A DNA stretch of 56,952 nucleotides from Chara braunii (GCA_003427395.1 BFEA01000365.1:761699-818650); one strand, 5' to 3'. Shown: positions 41,713 to 53,558, counted from the stretch's first letter. The notes: generated from the letters alone by a model not told the origin. A program made the numbers and translations.

Positions 41713-43930
41713 CGAATCTTGTGTTAAAAGAAGAAAGAGTCGGGCGACTTGTTTATCCGTGTTACGGCGCCCAACACGCATTACTAAGAAATGATGGAGT
41801 CCCAGACTGACAATAAAAAATGTTGAATCCTGAAGAAAGTCATCAATTGTGAAGTCGTTTAGGTTCTGTCGGGTTGAGGTTCGTTGTCGAAGGAAAGGGA
41901 TGTTCGGGATGCAGGAAATGGTGCACTTGGTGAAATGCGATCTCGTGTCTGTGCGCTGGTGAAACTTATAAGAGTTCAAGCACGATAAGAAACTCGATTC
42001 TCAATAGGATGAGCATTACTCCTTTCGCAAGGACAGGGTTTCCATCTTCAAAGAGTACGAGGTGCTTGGGCTGGACACCGAGATGTGGGACGGGAGCAGG
42101 AAACACGTTGCCGAGTAGGGACTGCTTAAGGACCGTTCATCGTACATGGGTTGCGAGGATAACAAGACTATAGAGGAAACATCTGAACTCACGAATCATA
42201 AGAAGTCCCCTGAGTGGAAGAACAAGGTTTTGTCTATGTTAACTGACAACAGGTTGAAGAGCAAGAAGATTGCACTTGCTAAAGGCATTGGAACATTGTA
42301 TGCAATGATACGCAGGCAACGATCAGCTACAGACGCAAGTGAGCAGCGCTGAGTTGCACAGCGTTTTGAATCACACGAAGTGTCACACATGCATTCTCAA
42401 TTTATGTGAATGAGTTGATCTCAAGCAGTGGACACCTCAAGCGTTCGAGTCTTTGCATTCCCTTTTGCTATGCTTGAGCCCGTCCTACTTGACGCTCGGT
42501 GCTTTTGTGTCGTGGCAGTAGGACCTCTCGTTTATGACGGGCCTGCATCATCTTTCTGTCGTAAAGGCACTAACAAGGAAGTGGGTAAGGAGGGCTCAAC
42601 AAGAGAAACATTTTCATGTCGGGCACAATATATATATGGCGGAGGATCGCCTTTACATTCCATTTAAGGGCGACCATTTGTGGGAAAACACGTATGTCGT
42701 GTATAAAGGGAGGGTCGTGAAGGGTGACGCCGCAACTGTCTGGATGCCTTAAAAATTTACCTCGACGGACATATCTGAGATTCCCTTCACGTCGTGCGAT
42801 TGGTCTCTGACTCCACCTGAGGGAGATGGCTAGGTCTACAAGGACATAGAACGCAACCCAACCCAATTGGCCAATCCTGTGGAATTCCTCTGCAAAAAGG
42901 GAGAGGGTGTTGTGTTCCTTGGGAAGTGGAATGCACAAGTCGTATGGGAGGTTTTCAAAAGCAACCGCCACGTGGTCGCGCTGGAAGGGAACTTGGAGTT
43001 GTTGCAGTTCAAGATGGACTTCATCAAAAGTGGGATGAACACCGGGGCCAACAACTGGGAGTTCGTGGTGAAGGAGGACAAACGGGAGCGGGTGTGGAAA
43101 CCCTGTGTGGACATGTCGTTTTAGTTAACGGAGCGGAAGAAAAACAAGATCTACAGGGGGGCATATGCTGATGTTGTTGGACAATTATCACGACGCATCG
43201 TGCGACAATGCGAAGTCCTTTATCGTCAAGCTTAAGTGCCTGTACTTCATTGAATCTGAACCGAAATTGGAGTTGGGTAGTTACGCAGCCTTCATCTCCA
43301 CCGACAAGGAGAAAGAAACCAGCACCGTTTAAGACGCAAAATCAAAAGTGGAGGAGAGCGACAATGAGAGCATCGACCTTCGTTACGACCTGGTTCCGGG
43401 GTAACACGCCCCGGTCCTCTGGGAAGCCAAGCGACAAGTGTCCTCGATGCCCACTTCAACCTCTGCGAAGACCCCGACTTCGTCGCTGCGGAGAATAATT
43501 TTTTTCTGCCTCTTCAACCGTATTGTGTCCCAGGAGTGAGGTTCCACAAGATCATCCTTCTTGGAGGGATGATAATATTCAGTTCAAACGACAGACGCAC
43601 ACTCGATCGACTGAGGCTGATTGGGGGCACACCATGATTTGGCACCCAGGGCCCCGGAGTTACACAATCAGCGATCAAAAGGGGTGGGTGGGTCATGGCC
43701 CTGATGACGGCGCAAGGGGATGGGTGACTTGTGATCGCAAGTCCAAGGCTAGGTTCCTTGCGCTGCCAAGGTGGTGGTTGTAGAAAAAGTCAGGCTTGAA
43801 AATAAAGGTCTTTCATATCTTAACCCTTTCATCGAATAAACTTATGATCATCTGTACCACGAACTTCACGCTCGTCGGTGGTTGGAACTAGATCACGGTA
43901 TTTACGACCTTCACACAAGCCGTTCCGAGG
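41713..43930 (+). pseudogene. Decayed ParB/methyltransferase-like gene, copy 2, C-terminal part
   Basis: Resumes with KKKESGDLFIRVTAPNTHY, stop, EMMESQTDNKKC, stop, ILKKVINCEVV, stop. Copy 1 reads GDWFIQVTEPDSHCW, TDNEKCR and LNCKVVW at these places, so two stops replace Trp and one Arg. Then come SIFKEYEVLGLDTEMWDGSR, YMGCEDNKTIEE, CHTCILNLCE (motif IV place), VGHNIYMAEDRLYIPFKGDH, EFLCKKGEGVVFLGKWNAQV and SNRHVVALEGNLELLQF. A deletion of about 65 bp removes the FLFLDAR segment at 43156. The end repeats DNIQFKRQTHTRSTEADWG and RRWLELDHGIYDLHTS. The spacing to copy 3 is 4997 bp at the left and 4931 bp at the right, so the two form a tandem duplication. Confidence 0.75.
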
Positions 43931-44105
43931 GAAGCGTAAACGGGAAGGTGCCGCCTCCACCTGGAGCCGTGGGGATTCCAGGGGGGCACGACGGCCATGT
44001 CACCGACAAAGGGCACCCACGAAGTGGAGACGGTGGGCCTCATGACCTGGGCACGAGGACAGAAGGCAGCGCAGGGGTGGGGGGAGAATTTGTTGGTCGC
44101 CATCC
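43841..44105 (+). repeat. Third occurrence of the tandem-unit junction
   Basis: This stretch repeats 38911-39176 almost exactly, apart from a deletion of about 30-35 bp near 43980. The phrase GGTTGGAACTAGATCACGG and the downstream CCTCATGACCTGGGCACGAG are shared. Identity ends abruptly at GGGGAGAAT (about 44090). It marks the end of the duplicated unit. Confidence 0.8.
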
Positions 44106-44135
44106 GTGAGGGGGCTTCAGTCCAGTCCAAGAGTT

Positions 44136-44159
44136 GAAGTCCGTCCAGATTTGGACTTC
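44136..44159. repeat. Dispersed short palindrome, compensated arms
   Basis: Arms GAAGTCC and GGACTTC are exactly complementary, around GTCCAGATTT. Both arms carry the C/G variant. Further copies follow at 44228-44249 and 44332-44351, both in reverse orientation. Confidence 0.8.
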
Positions 44160-44280
44160 AACGCGTGAGACGTCGACTCGTGGCTCGACATGGCGTCCAC
44201 TGATTCCATCCACCGCCAAATCCTCCTAGTCTGTCGGGATCCGTACTTCATCGATTAATCTGCTAGGGGGGAATACAATT

Positions 44281-44607
44281 GTGGAGGGCGAGTCGGGGCA
44301 AGGTGTACCTGCTCAGGACGCCGTGTCAAATTCAGCCGGTATCCGCACTTCAACGAGAGGCGGTCTTTCGTCTATGATTGCTGCTGCACGGGGCGGAGCT
44401 GCGTTAGTTAATGAGGAGGGGAGGGTAGCGGCAATGGACCAAGTGCCCGAAGGTGAAGCGTTAGCTGACCGTGAAACATCAAATTTCGCCGTTGTCGTAG
44501 CAAACACCCTTACAAGGGTATTTGCTGAGTTCGACAGATCCCGCCGGGGCACTCACCCTGACAACCTCACTCTTGGCGAGAGTTCGAACCAAATACGATC
44601 GAGCTAG
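44281..44607 (+). pseudogene. Unrecognised open frame, 108 codons
   Basis: Non-repetitive composition (SSMIAAARGGAALVNEEGRV, NFAVVVANTLTRVFAEFDRS) with a palindrome copy reading as AGIRTST inside. It follows the tandem relics on the same strand and could be a further piece of that gene family, but I find no clear match in the other copies. Confidence 0.3.
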
Positions 44608-44639
44608 AGAGTGTGTGAGGCCCGCATTATTGCGTAGCT

Positions 44640-45780
44640 TAGTGAGATGACCATTTAGTCATTGGCAATATGAGGCCGGCAGAAGGGGCCAAAGCCATAG
44701 GGCCCAGTTATCCTTTTTCTGTAGTTTTTATCTTGGTTATATTTTTATGTTATTTTATAAAGACTAGCTTTACTTCGCAAACCGACTCGGCCTCTGGCGG
44801 GGCGTATTGCGAGGGAGATAATATTTTACTTTGCACGCATGAGGGAAGATTGAGTTTGATGGTGTGTTGAAAGGCGTAGCTTTTCGGCCCTAGCATGTGG
44901 AAAGTCGGGAGTTTCGAGGATGCAAATGGTGTGCCCAATGGCCAGGGTACCAGATGGCTGCGACCTAGTCACATGTGACATCAACTGGCGGTCGGGAGCC
45001 TGGCGGGTAGGCAAAGTCGAAGGCCTGGGTTGTACTGGTAAGCCCAATCACAGTCCCGAGACTATTCATAAGGAGGTTCGCGCCTGCCTAGTTCAATTGT
45101 GGGCTTATTTCTATTGGTTACTGTACTAGACTTTCAAGCAACAGGTTTCGGGATCGAGGCCAATAAGCGATTATGGTGCGAAGGAGCATGAACAGCGTAG
45201 AGTGAGGGGTCAAGGGTCTTGAGGGACTATCTCGCTTGGTTTTGTCGGACGGGCATGGGTCTAGGTCTGACTGGCAAGACCAAGTCAGTTCTACTATTTT
45301 ATTGATTTATTTTTACCTTTATTTTTAATTTTTTTTTATTTTTAAAGGCCCCGTCTTTTGACCGGGCGCAATATCAGCGTCGGGACCGATGATGAAAACA
45401 ACGGACCTACCTCAGTTCGTAGGTTCGGGGACTGTTAGAGTGCAAATGAGAGATGTATCAAGATAAGGTAAGCTAAAACGGAAATTTGTTCAAGAAACGA
45501 CAACGAAGGAATACCGCGAGGGGAGGACTAAGAGAACTTAAAAGAGAGTTGTCATTCATACCATTTAGCACAAAATGTAAGGCTTTACTCTCGAGGAGGA
45601 CATAATGTGCTACAAAAATGATGCACTGGAAAGCATGCTGCACAACTATGCGAGCAGCGTCCAGCATCGCCCTTCTGCCTCGTCCACTAAGGTGACGTCA
45701 ATCCTCTGCTACTCTCAATATATAGTTGTCTCCTGGGCTTCGTCCGTGTCCTAAAATTCTAGAAACTTCACTTCACCTAC
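44640..45780. other. Unrecognised DNA
   Basis: A T-rich patch lies at 45295-45348. No supported gene. A possible LTR-like start TGTTAGAG at 45434 has no partner. Confidence 0.4.
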
Positions 45781-45782
45781 CA

Positions 45783-46100
45783 TGCATCCTCATTCCTCAA
45801 TCATTTCCTATCGTACTGTTTGACCCAGAGTTTCCCGTAGACCCATAGTACCACGATGCCTCCGTAGATTGTCGTATTCGTATCCCGAATTGACCGTAGG
45901 CTAGTTTCCAGGTTCAAAACCCAGTGTGAGTCAAATAATTATCAGAACCCCCCACACTGTGCATCCTTCCTTCTCAGTACCCCCAATCGTACCGTTCAAC
46001 CAGAGCCTCCGATTAGTCACATCGATCCTTCCAATGCTCGTCGTACCCTCGTATCCCGGAGGTACCCGTAAGCTAGTTGCTTGGTTAAAAACCCAGGGAT
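45783..46100. repeat. Diverged tandem duplication, about 175 bp
   Basis: Two copies share CATCCT-CTTC/ATTC, ATCGTAC-GTT, CCCAGAG/CCAGAGCCTCC, TCGTA-CGTATCCC, CCGTA-GCTAGTT and an end GGTT-AAAACCCAG (about 45912 and 46084). Confidence 0.65.
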
Positions 46101-47140
46101 CCTATATGTATCGCAGCTACTCACCGATTCTAGTGTGTTGGGGTCGTACCCATTTGACGGTTAGTGCCAGTGTCAAAGAGTCTGTGTACGCCCTTCCTCT
46201 GCATGGATACGCCGACCATCAGTTCAAGAAGAGTGCTTGAAAATTCCGAGCGAGGAACGGATGGAAGGAAGTTGTGTATCCCCACTAAATGGGGGTGGAC
46301 GGCGACAATGTTGCCGCCCTCCTTCAGTGTATGTAGGGTGCATGCATGCATAGGCTGTTGTGACCAACATTACAGTAGGGAGCGATTGAAACCCCCATGG
46401 GTGGTTGTCATGACAATCGAGGACCTTGCGCACACACCTCTTTTGGTAGGCCCGTTTAGCTTCCTACGTATACGGGATGCTGGCAAAATTCCTCTATCCT
46501 CATCTCGAAACAAGGACCGAGGGGGGCAACGTGCAGGTGAGTCGGTGGGTGATTAGCCCATGACGCTGAAGAAACCTGAGTCATTGAACCCTCTGCGGGC
46601 TCACTATCTGCCGCCTGCGATTTGTTGTTGGAGGATTTGAGTGTGAACCTGCCCATTGGGATCCGAAAGATGGTGAAATATGCCTAGGCGAAGCACTACC
46701 AGAGGGAATCTAGGTAGGAGCCCACAACGATGTTGACGTGCAAATCGTTCATCGGACCTGGGTAGGGGGCGAAAGACTAAAATGAACCGCCTGGTACCTG
46801 GTTAGGCTGGTTTCCTCCGAGATTGTGCGAATTGTCTCTCAGACTTGAGTACAGGACCGAAAAACTAAGCAAACCAGCCAGGTAGCTGGTTCGATCTGAT
46901 ATTTCCCTCAGGGTAGATGGAGGTATTGAAACTCCATGTCGGCTGCGCTCATGGAGGAAACCAGGGGTGAAAGATTAATTGAACTGGTCAGCAGATGGTT
47001 CCCTTTGAAGTGGCTCACAAATAGTGCATACGGGCAAGTTGTTGTCAAATTCAGGAATATGGACGAGAGAATTATCAAATGATTGGTGGCTGGTCTCCTT
47101 CGAAGTTTTCCTCAAGGAGGCTGGAGTTGTGACACTGCGA
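46101..47140. repeat. Region with loose 90-120 bp repeats
   Basis: Between about 46730 and 47110 the series GAAAGACTAA/GAAAAACTAAG/GAAAGATTAAT followed by CTGGT and TTTCCTC/TTCCCT/CTCCTTC recurs four times, a degraded minisatellite. 46101-46730 has no recognised content. Confidence 0.5.
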
Positions 47141-47625
47141 TGTATCAGGCTGCGCTAAGAACGGGCGGAGAGGAAAGGAGGCGTCGGGAGGAATGAGGAA
47201 GAAGACGAATGGGAGACAGAAGGGAGAGGAAAGGAAAGGAAGACGACGATGAGAGATGGGAAGAGACGTAAGTAGTAAGATAGCGGAATAGGCAAAGGAG
47301 AACAGAGACAGAGTGGCGAAAGGAAGAATGCATGGACTTGGCCGGGATCCGGTCTTGAAACGTGAAGAAAAACGGGAAAGTGACAAAGGCGAAGAAGGGA
47401 ATGAGTATGGCGGAAGGAGAAATTCATAGCCTACTCAATTCTTAAAGAAAGTAGACGCGGGACAAAGTAGAAGAGAGGTTTAGGGAAGGCGAATTCAAAT
47501 TTGTACTTAGATTGGGAAAAAGGTTAGTGAGATCAAAGTTAGGAGAGAAAGAGAATGCATGGAAGAGTCGAAGTGAGAGAAAAGGAAGAGAAATAGAGTA
47601 GAAATTGGGTAGCTCGCTAGTTTCC
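47141..47625. repeat. Purine-rich tract
   Basis: GGAAAGGAGG/GAAGACGA-type purine-rich DNA on the plus strand. Minus frames rich in Ser/Leu/Phe are artefacts of composition. Confidence 0.6.
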
Positions 47626-47945
47626 AACGAGATCAAGCAAGGAAGGAGTCGAAACGGGGATTTCAATGCATTTTAAATAAAAAGGCCACGCCTGTTTATT
47701 TGGTCGAGCAATAGTTTCACCGGTATGAGTTGTAAAGGCCGCGCGGGTGAATATTGGCAACACATCTTTCCGTGTTTTAGCGGAAGTTTCATTCCCAATT
47801 TCTACACCTTTAGTGATTAGCGGAGCCAAAGCACATGCCCGCTTACCCTGCTTAGCATCGCACTCATCGTAACCATCATGTTCATTCTGATTAGCGTGTT
47901 CATCGTACTCATTAAGATCGCTGTCTTCACGGTGGTATTCCTCTT
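47617..47945 (-). pseudogene. Unrecognised protein remnant
   Basis: A frame of about 110 codons reads an acidic stretch (EEYHREDSDLNEYDEHANQN) then LITKGVEIGNETSAKTRKDV, LPIFTRAAFTTHTGETIARP and WPFYLKCIEIPV, ending at TAA. Composition looks like a real globular segment rather than a shadow frame. A one-base slip near 47945 would join it to NHDEPPVNDEQRVGTI upstream. It may be an exon or a transposase relic. No family is recognised. Confidence 0.35.
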
Positions 47946-50140
47946 CATGATGGTGCCGACCCGCTGCTCATCGTTGACCGGAGGCTCGTCGTGGTTGTGC
48001 TGACTTGGTGCAGCCGTCCCAATCCCGATTTTGTCATAGCTGTAGGTCACGACCAACTGGCGATGTGACCGGCTACGTGCTAGCGAAAGATTCATTCTCA
48101 TTTCACGCGCCTGGTTGCGGAGCTACGCTTGTTCTTGTTCTACTTCACATCCACTCCGAGGTGCTGCTTACCTACTTCGTTGTGATGCCAGATTCCCATC
48201 CTGGCTCGATTGCTATGTGCAGGTTGTGACCTTCGTCTGCCTCCGATCTCGTAACCTGTACCCACCTTCGGAGAACGCCCACACTGGCTTTCACAACGTT
48301 TGAGGTCGCTCGCTTCCTGGTTTGATTACATGATTCTGGCAGAGGGGATGTTCCCAGATGCATTGCGGGAAACTTGTCGGCTTGTTTACGATAACAGAGA
48401 GCGATTGAGACGAAGGCAAGAATGACCGGATAAAAATACTAAATAAGGGATGAGGGGTAGATTACCACAGAGAACAGGAACAAAGTGAGAAAGAGGGAAG
48501 GCCGAATGAGGAGCGAGTGTGTGGCATGAAGAGGAGCAGGGAAGTGCATCAGGAAGGAAAACGTGTAGAAGTGAGAAGTAAGAACTGAGAAGCGAAGAGT
48601 AGGAGGAGAGGTTGGACTTACCTGCCACATACATCAAGAAAGAAAAAAAGGAAAAGAGCAAGGGTTAGAAGAAGGATTTGCGAGGAAACGACGTACTTAC
48701 CACGCTTGCGTATGATGGAGGCGCGGTAACAATGGCGTTGGCACGTGATGTTCCAATCTCGCAGGCATCTGACCAAAGTTTCGGTTGGGTTCTACGGAGA
48801 CTACAGATGGTCGCGGACGAGACTGGACACGTGAACGAAAGTGTGCAGGAGGGCGACGTACGAGTGCGATCGTGAGAGAGAGGTAGAGAGAGAGAGTATA
48901 ATGAGATATTTGCATGGTTGAGATGCATCATTGACTACGAAGCTGCGAAGCTCGCCAATTGTCTGTGATAGGGGGGACGACTGATATATAGCACCTTCTT
49001 GGTTCTATGGTTGGTGGTGCCTGGCCATTCTCAATTTAAACGTATTGCTTGGATGAGTTCTGATTAACAAATAGGGTCTTAGCCAGTTGCGCACAATTAA
49101 GGGACTGCAATTACAGGTAGCCTGTGGAGTTCGACAACTTAGAGTTGAAGGAACCAGTGCTGTTGCTGGAAGTCGAAACTACCAGTCTACATTGTTGCTG
49201 TGATTTTGCAGCATTGTTGTGTTTTGTAGCATCGTTGTTATCTCGCTACTATATACACTTCCTTGTTGTGTATATGATACTACCGCTGTCACGTTGTGTT
49301 TGAGCTGTTACAGCTGCTAAACCACGAACTATTGTTGTTGAGCCACTACATTGTTGCTACAACCCAGTGGAGTGCTGCTCCAACGACACATTCGGGTGTT
49401 GGTGCTTATCTTCTTAGCAGGTTACTGCCGCAGCAGCCTGGAAGCCGTATTGCCACCTACGACACTGCAGACTGCAGTCCTTTCGAGCAAAGCTACAGTC
49501 TAATCAGTCTTAAGTTTGGGTTGAAGCTACCGTGAACAGCAAGGGACTGTTGAAAATTCTTTGAGTTTGAAGATTGTTGTGGCAACTATGACAAGTTCCT
49601 TTCAAAACAGCAATCGACCGCCATTGCGGGGCCCTAAGGAATTGAAGGCACCAAGGCCTTCTCCACACAGGTCCGATTAAACCCCTCTGAAAACTTGAAA
49701 GACTGACTTTGTTTTTTCTATCCTTCTTTCATTTAGTATAGTATGAGGTTCGGGAGAGGAAGACGACATGTGGGATTGCAACCCACAAGACCGCATCAAG
49801 ACCTTGTGGGGAGTCAAGCCACTGATTGTGGGAGCTCTGCCGGAGCCCAGGCAGAACTTTAGAGGCAGGAAAATCAGAGGGAGACCGACACGATCCCTTA
49901 AGAATCCCAATTAACCCCTACCTATACTGACCTCACATTATTTTACTTGGTTTTTGACTTATGTATAAGTTTTGATTTTTGTTTTCACGACTTTAATTGA
50001 ATCAAATAGGAACTCTACTATGTATGTTTAACTAATTTGACTATGGTAAAAGTCATGATTTTTGCATGTTATAATCTCAATTGGTCTGCATGTGATGTCA
50101 TACTGACTAATTCAGACGCTTTGGTATAATTGCTTGTGAT
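47946..50140. other. Unrecognised DNA with purine-rich and TTG-rich patches
   Basis: A purine-rich patch lies at 48395-48670 similar in style to 47.2-47.6 kb. A (TTG)-like imperfect repeat with GTTGTTGCTG occurs at 49150-49400. No supported gene. Confidence 0.45.
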
Positions 50141-50660
50141 GATATGAATGAGTTTCGACTGATCCAGACGCTTTTCTCGTTTGCCTGAAGGCCCTGAAGA
50201 CTTGAAATGGGTCTGGAAGTGTAGCCGATTCGACCGATCCGGACGCTTTGCTCATTTGCCTGAAGACTTCAAATGGGTCTGGGAATGAAGTCATTTCAAC
50301 TGATCCGGATGGTTTGCTCGTTTGCCTGAAGACTTGAAATGAGTCTGGAAGTGAAGTCGTTTCGATTGATCGAGATGCTTTGCTAGTTTGCAAGAAGACT
50401 TAAAATTGGTATGGAAGTGAAGTCGTTTCCACTGACCTGGACACTTTCCTCGTTTGCCGTAAGACTTGAAATGGGTATGGAAGTAAAGTCGTTTTGACTA
50501 ATCCGGATGCTTTGCTCGTTTGCCTGAAGACTTGAAATGGTCTGGAAGTGAAGTCATTTTGACTGATCTGAACGCTTTTCTCGTTTGCTTGAAGACTTGA
50601 AATGGGTATGAAAGTAAAGTCGTATGGACTAATCCGGACGCTTTGCTAAGTCGGTCGGTC
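50141..50660. repeat. Minisatellite, 66-72 bp, about eight copies
   Basis: The unit GACTGATCCGGACGCTTTGC, TCGTTTGCCTGAAGACTTGA, AATGGGTCTGGAAGTGAAGT is repeated. The GACGCTTT-type landmark stands near 50168, 50240, 50306, 50373, 50440, 50506, 50570 and 50637. Copies differ by a few bases each. Confidence 0.9.
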
Positions 50661-52479
50661 TGCTTGTTGACAAAAATCAGACTCTTTTCCTTGTGAGAAT
50701 AGTCCAGGCAAATGTGTTAATGATTTGAATGAGTTTTGACTGAGAACAACTTAGAAAGTTAAAATTAACTAAGAAATAAGATCCAAGACTTATATTTTGA
50801 AGAAAGGAAGAAGTATGATAAGGACAAAGCAAAAGATGAAGACTTTGGATGAATGAACATGTGATTTGAAATGGGTGAATGCGTGGTTGTTGTTCACATG
50901 ACATGATTGCTGACAATGCCTAATCTTTTGTTCACAATTTTGTCTGTTTTCTGCTTTAGTAGGGTAGTCTGTCAGTGCTCGTCTTGTGCTAGAGCGATGC
51001 GCCGATAGTTGTCTACTTTTGCTTTTCGCTTTGTCTCTTCTTGCATGGTTGCTTCGACCTTGGCTAGCCTCTGATATTAGTAAGAATTATCGGAGCCTCC
51101 TTCCCTTAGGGGGAGATGCTGCCGAATTTCTGCTAAAAATGCATATTTAGTCAAGATTCTGAGATGTTATTTGGGTTAGAGTTAGACTCAGTTAGTTTAA
51201 TCTTTGGAGTCAGTACGAATTATGAACGTCTTTCTTACTTAAGGAAGTGTTGCCGGAATTTCTACTTAAACTAAACAGTTAGTTTATTTTTAGATAGTCT
51301 TAGTTTATTTCTAGATAGTCTTTGAGTCTTGAGTTTCCTCCTTAGATTTCGTCTAGTAAATATTATTTGCAAACATTTCCCTAAAGGAAGTGTTTCCGAA
51401 AAGTTTGTCATTTTATGTCATTACTTGACGTTATCACTAAGTAGCTTAGGATGCGATACTCAGTTGACCCCTGTTCACTACATAGGATGTGTCCGTCTTG
51501 GTTTTGTGATGTAGATCACTGTTACGTGCGAGAACTTTCTGAGGTCTTGAGCTTCATCAATGTCTGCGATCAAATTGATAGCATGTCGGTTTGCGACTCA
51601 ATTGCTATCCACCATGATATCTACGTTTAGATGTCTGTGACCTTATAGGCGAAATGCGTCTCTTGTAAAATAAATTCTCATCCTTAGAACCTCTTTTTAA
51701 TGACCATGCAAAAGGTGTGTGAATTGGAATCAGCAGGTAATATGCCCTTATTGAGTGGGGATCAGAAAGGTGCGTGAGGGACATGAACCTGAGAATAAAA
51801 GGGTCAGCAGAAAAGTTTTCTAGAAATAAGTAATTATTCTTTAGTAAAATTACATTCTACATTTTAAATTTTCATTCCATCTTAAAAAATATTATTTCAC
51901 TTTTAAAATTTTTCGTCTTACTTGAAAACTTTCATTCCAAGATGAGGTATCCATTTATTTGAACTGCATGGTAGAGATGAAATGAAAGTCTGAATGAGTT
52001 CATGAAATAATTTTATAAGACTGTCATTCAGTATAAGGATTTTTAGCCATAAATAGGTTAATCTCATCTAAATTTAAAGATATTTCAACTTATCTAATAA
52101 AACTGAAAATTTTAGAATTGGACGAATATTGGAATGATAAACTTATAAATATGAAGGATTTTTTTCTAATGAAATGTTTTTTCAACTTTCATTTTTCGTG
52201 GGAATTTTTCTGTTGGTTAGATTTCCTAAAGTTTCCAGATTCGTCCAACTTTGTATTTTGGAAGCATAAACAGTATATTGAAATACAGTTGTACTCAATT
52301 CTGTTGGTAATATTGGAATGTAATCATTATCTACAACTAAGAAAATTTCCAGCAAAAAGATAAGTCCATTGAAAATTGACGATGGCCCGGTGGGATTGAA
52401 TTCATTGATTGCTCTAGCTTACTGAAACCTCACGGAGCATAAGTTTTCTTTCCTTCTTTGCTCGATTATGTAATCAATC
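50661..52479. other. AT-rich unrecognised DNA
   Basis: Near 51110 the phrase TTAGGGGGAGATGCTG resembles the purine tract plus LTR start of copia elements, but no pol gene or partner LTR is present. Related phrases recur at 51240 and 51377. 51830-52380 is strongly AT-rich and may be organelle-derived like the next region, but I recognise no gene in it. Confidence 0.4.
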
Positions 52480-52562
52480 GCTTATCTTACTTTGCGTTCT
52501 ACCCACTGTAAGAGTTTGAACTTCACAAGACCGACCATACAATACATACGTAAAAGAAAGCC

Positions 52563-52715
52563 GATAGTTCCACATGAAAAACCAATTAAAAGGTAACCTA
52601 CATGGCCAATAGAATTATAAGCTAAAAGTTTTTTGACTTTGTTTTGAGCCATTGCGGCTAATGCTCCTAATATCACAGAATCAATCCTGCTAACCATTGT
52701 AACTGTAAATGATCA
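52563..52715 (-). pseudogene. nad2: NADH dehydrogenase subunit 2 fragment (mitochondrial nad2)
   Basis: VILGALAAMAQNKVKKLLAY and NSIGHVGYLLIGFSCGTI form the highly conserved core helix pair of plant-type mitochondrial Nad2 (respiratory complex I, proton-pumping membrane arm). Just upstream, in a shifted frame, HLQLQWLAGL continues the same protein, so there is a frameshift at about 52680. After CGTI the similarity stops, either at an exon end or a rearrangement. The closer match to mitochondrial nad2 than to plastid ndhB is the phrase LLIGFSCGTI. Confidence 0.75.
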
Positions 52716-52767
52716 GTGTTGATTGATATCATAGTACAGAATGTGAATTGACTTTGTTTTTTGTTCG

Positions 52768-52890
52768 GACTCTTCACGTATAGTCTCTGAGGATCCTACA
52801 CAGACATATGTTGGTTTCCTGCGGATTATCCATTGTATATTGAAATTCATTCAATAAATAGGTTAGGACTTTCCCGCATATAGTGAAGTA
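52768..52890 (-). ncRNA. Group I intron catalytic core remnant
   Basis: On the minus strand the conserved elements appear in order. P element TGCGGGAAAGTCC (52866-52878) pairs with Q element AATCCGCAGGAAACC (52813-52827) to form P4. R element CCTCAGAGACTATACG (52777-52792) is followed by S-like AGAGTCC. GACT/AGTC gives P7. CTTCAC (52883-52888) pairs with GTGAAG (52773-52778) to form P3. P8, normally between the 3' strand of P3 and that of P7, has no room here, so it is deleted or was removed with an intron ORF. The intron ends just upstream of the nad2 piece on the same strand, so it was probably a nad2 intron. Confidence 0.65.
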
Positions 52891-53175
52891 ATAAGGTCAG
52901 AGATTACTCGTCTGACACGGCAATGAGTTTACCACTTTCATCGGCGAACAACCGAACCCTTGGAACCTCGACCTTCCACCATTACTGATGGGGTAAGACT
53001 ATGCCTTCACCATATACTCAACTCATTCTCGGTGAACTTATAAATAAGAAATAACGCGCGCGGGTCAGAATGAGTCAAATAAGGGCGCGAAGGCCACTCT
53101 GGCTTATTTATTTATTTTATTTATGATTATATTTTGTTAACTGTTCGTATTTTGTTTGTTTCATCAATATGTTCT

Positions 53176-53424
53176 CAAGTACCAGTCTTCATGATCTTCT
53201 TAATAGAATCAAAACGTATTTCAGTAAAAACCTGTATCAAAAATCGTCGTTCTTTTCTCTTTTTCTCAGTCTTAATAGCAGCTTTTTTAACTCCTCCAGA
53301 CATTTGGTTTCAATTTTTGTGTGTTTAACCTATTTATGGTGTGATAGAATTAGCTATATTTTATGCTTTTATTTGGCAAATTTCTCAAGACAAAATAGCT
53401 GACAGATCTAATATGGAGACTTGA
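53176..53424 (+). pseudogene. mttB: mttB (TatC-like) fragment, mitochondrial
   Basis: [64 protein letters not shown]. This is the C-terminal half of the TatC-type membrane protein encoded in plant and algal mitochondria (twin-arginine translocase subunit), with the family's LTPPD and ELAIF motifs. One in-frame TAA (after FLCV) and a premature TGA at the end mark it as a pseudogene. Mitochondrial mttB has been kept in streptophytes and some other algae, which supports the assignment of the host lineage. Confidence 0.75.
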
Positions 53425-53447
53425 AGGATAAGAAAGATACGACCGTC

Positions 53448-53473
53448 TAGGCTCGACTCTTTCTTCGAGCCTA
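53448..53473. terminator. Stem-loop after mttB
   Basis: Perfect 9-bp stem TAGGCTCGA / TCGAGCCTA with an 8-base loop. It lies just after mttB and is probably the organelle 3' processing or terminator hairpin. Confidence 0.6.
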
Positions 53474-53515
53474 GCGGTGGAACTCTTGACTCTATTCGTG
53501 TTTTAATGAAATTAT

Positions 53516-53558
53516 GTACCCGTAAAAAATGGCCGGGAAATCCTGGCCTTACGGGTAC
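53516..53558. terminator. Second stem-loop after mttB
   Basis: Outer arms GTACCCGTAA / TTACGGGTAC enclose an inner stem GGCCGGG / CCTGGCC with loop AAAT. It is a strong two-part hairpin in the mttB-tRNA spacer, typical of organelle intergenic regions. Confidence 0.6.

Noticed and set aside
45434-45450. TGTTAGAG as an LTR start
   Set aside because: No matching second LTR or internal coding sequence was found.
51108-51135. Copia-type purine tract and LTR start
   Set aside because: There is no pol gene, partner LTR or primer-binding site in the surrounding 5 kb. The phrase alone is too short.
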